Below are positions 26,728-35,501 of a stretch of 44,747 nt of DNA, piece after piece. Numbering within the stretch: the first letter of the stretch is position 1; each line of letters starts with the position of its first letter. Source of the DNA: Actinomycetes bacterium (GTDB lineage: Bacteria > Actinomycetota > Acidimicrobiia > Acidimicrobiales > Acidimicrobiaceae); contig JAJZCF010000005.1 in assembly GCA_021846265.1 (NCBI GenBank), forward strand, positions 1 to 44,747, written 5' to 3'. The translations under genes and the position numbers were made by a program. The notes beneath the pieces are model-generated. The model was given only the letters and a program-made list of their open reading frames with translations, was not told the origin of the DNA and made no database searches.

Positions 26728-27888
26728 CTAGTCCAAGGACTCGATTATCTCCTTGGTGTGTTCGCCTAAAATCGGAGGGGGTCCCGATGCCTTTATCGGC
26801 TTACCATCGATCATGACCCCGTTGCCACTAACCCTCAATGTACGTTCCGGGTGTTCAGGAAATGGAACTTCTGTGAAAAACTCTCGAAATGCCAACTGAT
26901 CCAACTCGACCATCTGTGGTACAGTGAGCACCCTTGCGGCAGGCACCCCGGCCTCTGAAAGAATGGTTTCCCATTCAGAAGCGTCTTTGCTTCCGAGCCC
27001 GATCGATATTTCCACGTTCAGCTCGTCTCGATTAGTTTTTCGAGCGTCCCGCTCTTGAAATCTCGGATCAGCTATAAGTTCCTCTCTGCCAATAAGCCGA
27101 CAAAGAATCTCAAACTGTTCCTGCTTATTTGCCGCGATGTTTACCAAACCACTTCTAGTGGAAAAGGCTCCTGAAGGCGCCGCAGTAGCATTGTCATTTC
27201 CCATAGGACTCGGTGCCTCACCGGTTATTAGATAATTGGAGACGGCCCAACCCATGGCGGAAGCAGATGCTTCGAGCATCGAGATGTCAAGAAAGTGACC
27301 TTCTCCGCTCGCCGCCCTTCCAGCGAGCGCAGCGGAAATCGCCATTGCAGCAACAAGGCCGCCGACTGTATCACATACCGGGAATCCAGCCCTCAGGGGA
27401 GTTACGTCGCCTGAACCCGTTACGCTCATCATCCCAGACAGGCCTTGGATTATTTGATCATATGCTGGGCGCGACTTCATCGGACCTGTCTGGCCAAAGC
27501 CTGATATGGCGCAATAGATTATTCTCGGATTAATTTCTTTCAGCCTGTCCCACCCGAACCCAAGGCGATCCATGACCCCCGGTCGGAAGTTTTCCAAAAC
27601 AACGTCAGAAGTTTTGAGTAATTTGACCATAGTTTCGCGGCCAACTTCGTCCTTTAGGTCAAGCTCAATCGACTTCTTTCCAGCATTTTGAGCCAGAAAT
27701 GAGGCTCCCAAAAGTTCTGCATTTAGTTGAGAATCAGCTCCCAGCTGCCTTGCCAAGTCTCCAATATTTGGTATTTCGACTTTGATAATCTCAGCACCGA
27801 ATAGTGAAAGTTGGTAGCTGCAATAAGGACCGGCTAAGACGTTAGTCAGATCCAGTACCCTGATACCTTCTAATGGGCCAATACTCAC
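26728..27888 (-). CDS. CaiB/BaiF family (type III) CoA-transferase
   Basis: PLEGIRVLDLTNVLAGPYCSYQLSLFGAEIIKVE, NAGKKSIELDLK, VVLENFRPGVMDRLGFGWDRLKEINPRIIYCAISGFGQTGP; GTG at 27888 follows AGGAGGAAAATA (ORF track extends to 27918). Confidence 0.95.
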   Translation of the reverse strand: MSIGPLEGIRVLDLTNVLAGPYCSYQLSLFGAEIIKVEIPNIGDLARQLGADSQLNAELLGASFLAQNAGKKSIELDLKDEVGRETMVKLLKTSDVVLENFRPGVMDRLGFGWDRLKEINPRIIYCAISGFGQTGPMKSRPAYDQIIQGLSGMMSVTGSGDVTPLRAGFPVCDTVGGLVAAMAISAALAGRAASGEGHFLDISMLEASASAMGWAVSNYLITGEAPSPMGNDNATAAPSGAFSTRSGLVNIAANKQEQFEILCRLIGREELIADPRFQERDARKTNRDELNVEISIGLGSKDASEWETILSEAGVPAARVLTVPQMVELDQLAFREFFTEVPFPEHPERTLRVSGNGVMIDGKPIKASGPPPILGEHTKEIIESLD

Positions 27889-28576
27889 TATTTTCCTCCT
27901 CCTTGGCCTTCGAGGCACTCCCCCTCTGTGGCTGCAATCGAATGATGTGACCGCCTAATGCCAATACCTGGTTAAATCAACTCTGTTCGGCTCCGACAAG
28001 CGGTCCAGTGGCCGCCTAAAGTGACCGGATCCTGAGCCCGTAACTCCCAAACGTTGTTGGTCACTATTTCCAAAATGTCGACATGACGATCATTATCGTG
28101 CTCATAATTACAATTCAATCTTCTAAGCATTCCGTGACTGCGGAAACGATCGGCTCTGTGGGCGAGTTCCAAGATATGGCTTGCCATACAACTGCTGCGA
28201 GATGAACCTAAAATCCTCTCAATCCTCGGGACATCTTCGGCATTGGACTGATGGTCCTCATTGGGAGCTATCTTTCCCCACAATCCACTACGAAGACCTC
28301 CAAGTAGCGGCCGTGAGAGAGGTCGCATCTCTCGACGGGTTATGGTCTCGGACCTTGTCAGAAAGGAAGGCGACCCTTCGGGATAGCTAAACACACGACA
28401 TCCGAGGCCATGGTTGCCTCCAAAATGTGCACACTTGCTTCTGCCTCTTCTTTGACTTTTGATCTCCGTACTCCGACCGGTTGTGTTTTCCGTCACAGCC
28501 GTATATGCTAGCATGAGTCCACCATATAGACCCACTATTTCATCAGACGGATCAGTTTAGGGGTAAAGTAGGAGAA

Positions 28577-30046
28577 ATGGAAAGACAAAGTTCAGATATA
28601 GAGGTCCTAGTTGCACCGTCTTTGGTAGGAGGTGAGTGGATCGAAGAAGGTACTTGGCAAGACCGAATCGGTCCGTATCTCAGGACTGTGGTGTCAAAGG
28701 CACTCGTCCCAAAGACCGAAACGATATACAGAGCACTCTCTTATGCCAAAGTAAGTGCAAGCGTTGTCAGGCGAATGACCCCCGCCAGAAGGGCCGCAAT
28801 ACTCGAGAAGGCGGCGGAACTTGCCAATGCTCGCAGGGATGAGATAGCTAAAATACTTGCTCTTGAGCTCGGCAAGCCACTTAAAGATTCTCGCGGTGAA
28901 ATGATTCGCGTGGCCGATACCTTCGCCATCTGTGCAGATGAAGCTAGGCGAATGGGCGGCGAAGTCCTTGGGGCCGAAGGCTGGGAGCGGGGGCGCAGCA
29001 CTACCGCCTTCACATATCGGGCTCCTGTGGGAGTCGTTTTGACGATTACCCCGTTCAATGCGCCAGCCAACCTGCTTGCTCATAAGCTTGGTGCCTCATT
29101 TGCGGCGGGAAACACCACCATAGTGAAGACGCCTCCACAGGCACCAGCGGTATCCAATGCGATTGTCTCGCTCCTGTTGGATTCAGGAATGCCCTTCGAG
29201 GCAGTTCAAATACTCCATGGCGGAGCCGAAGTCGGCTCCCTCCTCTCCGGAGCAAGTGAGATAGCCGCGATAAGTTTCACCGGCAGCGCAAAAGCTGGGG
29301 AACAAGTCGCAAGAACAGCAGGTCCCAAGCGACTCGTACTGGAGCTCGGTGGAAATGCTGCCACTATCGTCTGCGATGACGCCAACTTGGAGCTGGCCGC
29401 CGAAAACTGCGCTAGAACCGGTTTTTCTAATTCTGGTCAAAGCTGCATTTCGGTGCAGAGAATCTACGTTCATGATTCGATCTTCGAACCTTTCGTGGAG
29501 CTGTTAACTTCTAAGGTCCAAAAGCTCAAAATAGGCGACCCAATGGATGAGACGACCGACGTAGGAGCGATGGTTGACGAACAAGCCGCTGAAAGAATCT
29601 GCCTCTGGGCCGAAGAAGCTCGTCAGATGGGAGCTTCCATAACCACGGGCGGTACGCGAGACGGCGCCACGGTAAAACCCACAGTGATTGCTGGACCACC
29701 TAAGAACTCCAAGGTTATCGCCGAAGAAGCCTTCGGGGCACTCGTGGCCGCCGTTCCTTTTACCACCTTTGAGGATGTGCTCGTCGAATGCAACGAGAGC
29801 AACTATGGACTCCAGGCTGGCATTTTCACCAATGACCTCAGCAAAGTCTTTTTGGCCTGGCGCGAGCTTGAAGTCGGCGGACTGGTGGTAAACGGTTCGT
29901 CAAACTATCGCCTAGACCATGCCCCCTTCGGAGGGGTAAAGGATTCGGGCATCGGGCGGGAATCTCCAAGGTGGATGATTGAGGATTACACCTACATCAA
30001 GACAATGATGTTAAGGGGAGTCTCGCTATGGGGGGATAATAGTTGA
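28577..30046 (+). CDS. NAD(P)-dependent aldehyde dehydrogenase
   Basis: TITPFNAPANLLAHKLGASFAAGNTTIVKTP, ISFTGSAKAGEQV, LELGGNAATIV, NSGQSCISVQRIYVH catalytic Cys, EEAFGALV. Confidence 0.96.
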   Translation: MERQSSDIEVLVAPSLVGGEWIEEGTWQDRIGPYLRTVVSKALVPKTETIYRALSYAKVSASVVRRMTPARRAAILEKAAELANARRDEIAKILALELGKPLKDSRGEMIRVADTFAICADEARRMGGEVLGAEGWERGRSTTAFTYRAPVGVVLTITPFNAPANLLAHKLGASFAAGNTTIVKTPPQAPAVSNAIVSLLLDSGMPFEAVQILHGGAEVGSLLSGASEIAAISFTGSAKAGEQVARTAGPKRLVLELGGNAATIVCDDANLELAAENCARTGFSNSGQSCISVQRIYVHDSIFEPFVELLTSKVQKLKIGDPMDETTDVGAMVDEQAAERICLWAEEARQMGASITTGGTRDGATVKPTVIAGPPKNSKVIAEEAFGALVAAVPFTTFEDVLVECNESNYGLQAGIFTNDLSKVFLAWRELEVGGLVVNGSSNYRLDHAPFGGVKDSGIGRESPRWMIEDYTYIKTMMLRGVSLWGDNS

Positions 30047-30086
30047 AGATGAGCTGCCAGAAATCCCAAGAGGAGTCGGTACAAAG

Positions 30087-31070
30087 ATGAGAGCCTTGGC
30101 ATTAGTAGAAACCGGACATGTCGAGATCATTGACGTTCCGATACCAACTCCGAAATCAAATGAACTGTTGATCAAGATTACTGGAGTGGGCATTTGTGGA
30201 AGTGACCTAAGTGTCTTCTTCGGCCACAGGGATGTTCCACAATACCCGTGGATCATGGGCCATGAAGCCGTAGGAGAGATAGTAGAGTTAGGCAGCGGCG
30301 TCAAAGACAGGCAAATCGGCTCGCGAGTCGTTGTTGAACCAAACTACTGTTGCATGGAATGTGGCCCGTGCTTGTCCGGCGAAACTTCAGGCTGTGAAAA
30401 CAGAATCATTATCGGTATGACGACTCCAGGGCTGCTAGCTGACTATGTTTGCGTACCAGCGGAATTTGCCTGGGATGCACCTTTAAGTATGCCAACTCGC
30501 GAGTTAATCTGCCTCGAACCCTACACCGTCGGGGTCGCCGCTTTTCGAAGGTCCCAAGCCGTAAGCGGGCAGAATGCCCTAGTCGTAGGTGCTGGGTCGA
30601 CCGGCCTTATGCTCATTACACTTCTAGTAGAGCGCGGTCTCAATGTCTATTTTATTGAGCCTCACCCCACAAGGTCCGAATTGGCAGAAGATCTAGGAGC
30701 CACTGCTCACCTAAGTTCCAATTCGATCCCCTATCATCAAAGCTTCGAAACATCTGGTACGGCTCTCGGGATGGAAACGGCTCTAAACCTTACCCATCCT
30801 GGAGGTTCACTTACACTTTTGGGATTATCAACGGATCCGGTACAACTAATTCCAGCAAGTGTCGTTAGAAATCGCCTAACAATACGGGGTTCGATGATTT
30901 ACGACCATCCAGTTGACTTCGCCTCGGCCATGGAAAACCCGCCACACTCGTTTTCAAAAATTCTACGAGGAGAGTTCCAGCTAGAAGATGCTCAGAAGGC
31001 ATTCGAAGCTGCCAGGGCAGTGCCCGGAAAATCTTGGATATCCTTCGAAAAGGAGCAGTCCGAGAGTTGA
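30087..31070 (+). CDS. zinc-dependent alcohol dehydrogenase (MDR family)
   Basis: GVGICGSDLSVFFG, MGHEAVGEIVELGSGVKD, CCMECGPCLSGETSGCENR structural zinc motif, ALVVGAGSTGLMLI nucleotide-binding motif. Confidence 0.92.
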   Translation: MRALALVETGHVEIIDVPIPTPKSNELLIKITGVGICGSDLSVFFGHRDVPQYPWIMGHEAVGEIVELGSGVKDRQIGSRVVVEPNYCCMECGPCLSGETSGCENRIIIGMTTPGLLADYVCVPAEFAWDAPLSMPTRELICLEPYTVGVAAFRRSQAVSGQNALVVGAGSTGLMLITLLVERGLNVYFIEPHPTRSELAEDLGATAHLSSNSIPYHQSFETSGTALGMETALNLTHPGGSLTLLGLSTDPVQLIPASVVRNRLTIRGSMIYDHPVDFASAMENPPHSFSKILRGEFQLEDAQKAFEAARAVPGKSWISFEKEQSES

Positions 31071-31232
31071 CACGAACAGCGAGTTTCACACAAAATTTGC
31101 CTACTGCCATAACGGACGATGCGAGAACGACAACTGTTTGGTCGGCTCTGTCACCTCCTTCGCAAGAAAGCTGAATGAATTCTCGAGCATCAACTTGAGA
31201 CACCAACCCCTTCCCCAGGGCACCACGCCATC

Positions 31233-31268
31233 GTCCCCAGTCCAACAAATAGCCCCTGGACTGGGGAC
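31233..31268. terminator. stem-loop with perfect 12 bp arms GTCCCCAGTCCA / TGGACTGGGGAC
   Basis: Arms 31233-31244 and 31257-31268, 12 nt loop; 160 bp downstream of the ADH gene. Confidence 0.45.
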
Positions 31269-32370
31269 AGGCGCGAGCAGCCGAGTGCCTAATGGATGAT
31301 AAAGAAATGCGGCCATGCAAGCAGTTACGACTCCTTCAACAACCGATGAAATTCGCTTTCATCATTGCCTCTACGCAAGCACCGGAATTGAAATGAAAAC
31401 ACTCGCAATAAAAAGGTCGAATTTCATTTCGGAAAAGGCGTCGAACTTTTACCGCCGTCCTATCTCATTTCAGCTTCCTTCATCGACTTTCGGTTTCGAA
31501 CCAGCTCTGTACCCTCGATCGCTACATCAAGGCCATCTATCAATCAAGCATCGGCTAGTTCTTCAAAACTCTCGGTTAGGTGGCGCTTTTGCGCTTGCAT
31601 TTTTTGTTGATGAATGCACTCCTTATGACTCACCAGCCCAAACCACTGGCCACCTGTCTGCCAGCGGTTGGCATCGGGTCTTATCGACTAGGAAAAGCAG
31701 CAATAGGGAGGAAATCGTTCCTGTGAGGACTTCGCATCTTGGTTGTTTGGGCACCGCCACCAGAAGCGGCACACATCTAGAATTCACCAAGAACTCTCAT
31801 CAATTTCACCACGACACCCTTGTTCGCTCGACCTTACTTCGATTCACTAAGTACCGATTCTCACTGCCCTCAGTAAGAACTGGACAAATGTCCGGGACCC
31901 ATAGCGTGCTGGCCCGGCCTTGGAGGTCACTTCGTTTTGGTGCCACTACCGAAATACCGATCGAAGGATTGGTCTTTGAGCTTTATACCGGTTTAAAAAA
32001 CAGTGAACTAGCCCTGCGTAGTGGCGAAGGTGCAGCGACAGAGCGGGCCCGGCGTCTTTTGCATGAGTCACAAAGTATCCAGCCCTTTAAAAAAATAAGA
32101 GACGTTTACGCTACCCTTTCTGGTTTTTATTTTTTAGCTAAATACCTTATTTCGAGTCTTCCAAATCATTTCCCGTATGCGGCCAGCGGGCCTGATTCTG
32201 AATTCAAAGTATTGCTGACGAAATGCTAGGACCAAATTTGCATTCGATAAGTCTTTGCCAGAATGCTTGGCCATCGGGGAGCGTAAAGCCATTTAAAAAG
32301 ACCGAGCCCTGTTACCCGGGCCCAATAAATCGATATCTAGGTTTATGCCCTTGATTGCCGGAGAGTTTGC

Positions 32371-33255
32371 ATGATCAAAGCGAAGCCTTTTTTGCTTCTG
32401 GTTTTAACTGGAGCCATCTTTGGTTCCAGTTACGCAGTTGTGAAGTCAGTTGTCGGACCCATCGGGCCAGTTGGATTGGCCGTAGCGAGAACAGCTATTG
32501 CGGGTGCGATACTCGCCGTATTGTCGAAATTACAAAACACTCCAAAACTTGGTGTGCCACTTCACAGGGTGATTTTCCTTGGAATCTTGTCCGCCACTCT
32601 CCCCTATACGCTGCTTTCACTATGTGCCGAATTGACGAATGCTGGAACGGCGTCAGTCATAAACTCGACCGTTCCCGCATTTACTTTGATTTTTGCGGTA
32701 CTGCTAAAGAGGGAGAGATTCACCACCAGGAGCGTAATTGGCTTGTTAATAGGCCTGGTAGCAATCGCCCTCGTAGCTGAGCAGAGACAACTGCAACTCA
32801 ATAGGTCGTTCTGGATCGGGGTGGGAGCTGGGATGATCGGCTCGGCCAGTTTCGCTTACTCTGGTATTTACGCCAAGCGATTCTTTTCTCAAACTCCAGC
32901 CATTCGAATTGCCCTTAGTCAACAGATAGTAGCTTTTTTTACCCTGTTACCCCTGCTCCTTCTCTTCCCGGCAAAAGGACCCCTTTCGTTAGGACTCATT
33001 CCAAACGTCGTGGTATTAGGGGTCATTGGTACTGCCCTTGCATACATTATTTTTTTCTGGCTGGTCTCAAACGTAGGCGCCATAACGAGTTCATATGTGA
33101 CCTACTTAGTCCCATTGTTTGGAATTTTCTGGGGCTGGTTACTCCTGTCGGAGCCGATCAGTTCGATGAGCGGAATAGGGCTCTTCGGAGTAGTTATCGG
33201 ACTATGGCTGCTACTAACCCCTAGCGACAAAAAACAAGTTGAAAGGGTTAGTTAA
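32371..33255 (+). CDS. EamA (DMT superfamily) transporter
   Basis: 294 aa, about 10 TM; LTGAIFGSSYAVVKSVVGPIGPVGLAVARTAIAGAILA and YVTYLVPLFGIFWGWLLLSEPISSMSGIGLFGVVIGLWLL. Confidence 0.92.
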   Translation: MIKAKPFLLLVLTGAIFGSSYAVVKSVVGPIGPVGLAVARTAIAGAILAVLSKLQNTPKLGVPLHRVIFLGILSATLPYTLLSLCAELTNAGTASVINSTVPAFTLIFAVLLKRERFTTRSVIGLLIGLVAIALVAEQRQLQLNRSFWIGVGAGMIGSASFAYSGIYAKRFFSQTPAIRIALSQQIVAFFTLLPLLLLFPAKGPLSLGLIPNVVVLGVIGTALAYIIFFWLVSNVGAITSSYVTYLVPLFGIFWGWLLLSEPISSMSGIGLFGVVIGLWLLLTPSDKKQVERVS

Positions 33256-33328
33256 CAGCGAAGACTACCGAGTAAAGGCAACCGAGCAATCACACCGCAT
33301 TGGCGCCTCACGAATTGCTATCTATTTT

Positions 33329-33351
33329 TGGAATGCCGTTCCATTTTGGAA
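33329..33351. promoter_or_regulatory. candidate IclR-type operator TGGAA-N5-TTCCA-N3-TGGAA
   Basis: Read directly: TGGAATGCCGTTCCATTTTGGAA, 23 bp upstream of the likely IclR start codon (33374). Confidence 0.55.
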
Positions 33352-33373
33352 TGGCGTGCTATATACTGTTGCC

Positions 33374-34177
33374 ATGGCAGGTGGATTGGTAGATAAAACC
33401 TTTACGGTCATCAAGCTTCTTTCTGAAGCACCCGATGGGTTGACCCTTGCAGAGGTCGCCGATTTATCGGATATGCCCAAAAGTGCCGTACACAGACTCC
33501 TCGGAGAACTAATACGGCTGCAACTGGTTAGACAAGACAGCGCCGGGGGTAGTTACTTTCTTTCGATGGGATTACTGTCGATAGCCTTTCAACACCTTGC
33601 TCGAATTGGAGTCGTAGACGCATCGATGCCAATTCTGGAGAAGCTAGCCAAATCTACAGGCGAGTTGGTAAGGCTAGGAATAGTTGATTTCGATCGCCAG
33701 GTGTGGGTTGCGAAGGCACAAGGCGCTAAGAGCGGGCTAATTTACGACCCCCAAATGGGAGACGTAGCCCACCTTTCATGCATGGCATCAGGTCACGCTT
33801 GGCTCGCTTACATAGATCAAAATGCCGCAATAAAGCTTGTTGGGGCTCAAGGCCTTTACCTGCCCGGCAAGTTCGGTCCGAATGCCCCCAGGACTCTCCA
33901 ACAGCTTCTCGACCGACTCGAAAAAGTAAGATCATTCGGCTATGCGATAGTTATCGACAGTTCCGCACCTGGAATGTCGGCAATTGCCGCTCCAGTCTTT
34001 CACCCGATAAATAGATCAGTCGTCGGAACAGTAAGTGTTGGCGGACCCACCTCTCGCCTAGATGAAGAAAAACTGCACAAGATTGCGCCAGAAGTACTCG
34101 ACGCTTCTGCTAGATTGTCCGATTTTTTTGCGGCGTCGCCCTATCTGATATCGGCCAACCCCCATTTACCGGGATAG
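33374..34177 (+). CDS. IclR family transcriptional regulator
   Basis: KTFTVIKLLSEAPDGLTLAEVADLSDMPKSAVHRLLGELIRLQLV wHTH and C-terminal effector domain (FGYAIVIDSSAPGMSAIAAPVFHP); ORF track extends to 33239. Confidence 0.92.
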   Translation: MAGGLVDKTFTVIKLLSEAPDGLTLAEVADLSDMPKSAVHRLLGELIRLQLVRQDSAGGSYFLSMGLLSIAFQHLARIGVVDASMPILEKLAKSTGELVRLGIVDFDRQVWVAKAQGAKSGLIYDPQMGDVAHLSCMASGHAWLAYIDQNAAIKLVGAQGLYLPGKFGPNAPRTLQQLLDRLEKVRSFGYAIVIDSSAPGMSAIAAPVFHPINRSVVGTVSVGGPTSRLDEEKLHKIAPEVLDASARLSDFFAASPYLISANPHLPG

Positions 34178-34190
34178 CTAAGGAGAACTC

Positions 34191-35378
34191 ATGGATTTTA
34201 CAGTGAGCGAAGAAATGGAAACCCTCATCGCTACCATTCGACGATTCATCGCCACAGAACTTAAGCCGCTAGAACAGGAGGTGGAAGACAATGGTTTTCT
34301 GGCTCCTGAAAAAGCTAAGGAGATCTTCGATAAGTCAAAGGCCCTTGGGCTTTATGCGATGAACGTCCCCGAGAACCTCGGCGGGGCAGGTCTAACTGCG
34401 TTAGAAACAATGCTGGTTGAAGAAGAGTTCGGACATACAACTGACATTCTCGTAAGGCGAGCATTTGGCAACGTCTATGAGGTGCTATTCGTCGCCAACG
34501 AGATCCAGAAGCAACGCTGGCTCCTGCCCACGGTACGAGGCGAGAGAACCGCTTCCATCGCCATTACTGAGCCAGAAGCGGGATCGGACGCGGCCGCAAT
34601 CCAGACAAAGGCAATCAAAACTCCCAACGGCTGGCGACTAACAGGAAAAAAACACTTTATCTCAGACGGTCTATTTTCTGATTATTTCATCGTGTCTGCA
34701 GTGACCGATCCTTCGGCTGGTTCAAAGGGAATCTCCCTCTTCCTGGTAGACAAGGACTCCCCCGGTTTGGCATTGGGGAAAGATCAGATGATGATGGGTC
34801 TTAGAGGTACCAGCCACCTTGAACTCTTTTTTGACGACGTAGCCCTCACGCCTGATAACCTTCTCGGAGAAGAGGGAACCGGATTCAAGCAGATCTTGGC
34901 GACTTTGGGTCGAGTACGACTCGCTCAAGTCGGTGCGAGAAGTGTGGGCAAGGCTAGCCACATTCTTGACATGATGATCGATTACGCCAGCAACAGATAC
35001 CAATTCAAAAAACCGCTTGGTGAGTTCCAGATGGTGCAACAGATGATTGCAGATTCGGTAATCGACGTCAACGCAGCAAGGGCACTCCTTCACAGAGCTG
35101 CGTGGGAGGTCGATTCCGATCGCGAGGATCGCGACTGGATTTCGATGGTAAAAGTTCACGCTGCAGAAGCTGCTAACCGTGTAGCCGACAGGGCGGTACA
35201 AATATTTGGAGGCATGGGTTACTGCAAGGAATTGAGCATTGAGCGCTATTACCGCGATGTTAGGGTCACCAGAATCTATGATGGTGCGTCCGAAATTCAT
35301 CGCACTGTAATTGCCAAAGATGCCTTGAAAAATGGCAAGGCGCTTTTTGACAGTATCCCCAGTGGTGGATGGCGCTAG
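34191..35378 (+). CDS. acyl-CoA dehydrogenase
   Basis: AITEPEAGSDAAAIQTKA, QFKKPLGEFQMVQQMIADSV, AVQIFGGMGYCKELSIERYYRDVRVTRIYDGASEIHR. Confidence 0.96.
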   Translation: MDFTVSEEMETLIATIRRFIATELKPLEQEVEDNGFLAPEKAKEIFDKSKALGLYAMNVPENLGGAGLTALETMLVEEEFGHTTDILVRRAFGNVYEVLFVANEIQKQRWLLPTVRGERTASIAITEPEAGSDAAAIQTKAIKTPNGWRLTGKKHFISDGLFSDYFIVSAVTDPSAGSKGISLFLVDKDSPGLALGKDQMMMGLRGTSHLELFFDDVALTPDNLLGEEGTGFKQILATLGRVRLAQVGARSVGKASHILDMMIDYASNRYQFKKPLGEFQMVQQMIADSVIDVNAARALLHRAAWEVDSDREDRDWISMVKVHAAEAANRVADRAVQIFGGMGYCKELSIERYYRDVRVTRIYDGASEIHRTVIAKDALKNGKALFDSIPSGGWR

Positions 35379-35501
35379 CAGGGCGTCTTTACTGCTGACA
35401 CATAAATGTCATTGCCCAGAAAGCAGGGCAAATTCAAAAGCTTTCTAAATATCAAAAAAACCCACTAAATATTCAATATCAAAACAAAATGAGGTGAAGA
35501 G

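Noticed and set aside
27972-28535. 187 aa minus-strand ORF upstream of the CaiB unit
   Set aside because: Composition and lack of motifs suggest a chance ORF; a faint impression of a decayed regulator in another frame could not be supported.
31315-32229. 304 aa plus-strand ORF as a confident CDS
   Set aside because: No recognisable family, Ser/His/Arg-rich composition, no clear RBS; retained only as an uncertain observation.
34722-35300. 192 aa minus-strand ORF
   Set aside because: Entirely antisense to the acyl-CoA dehydrogenase coding sequence; shadow ORF.
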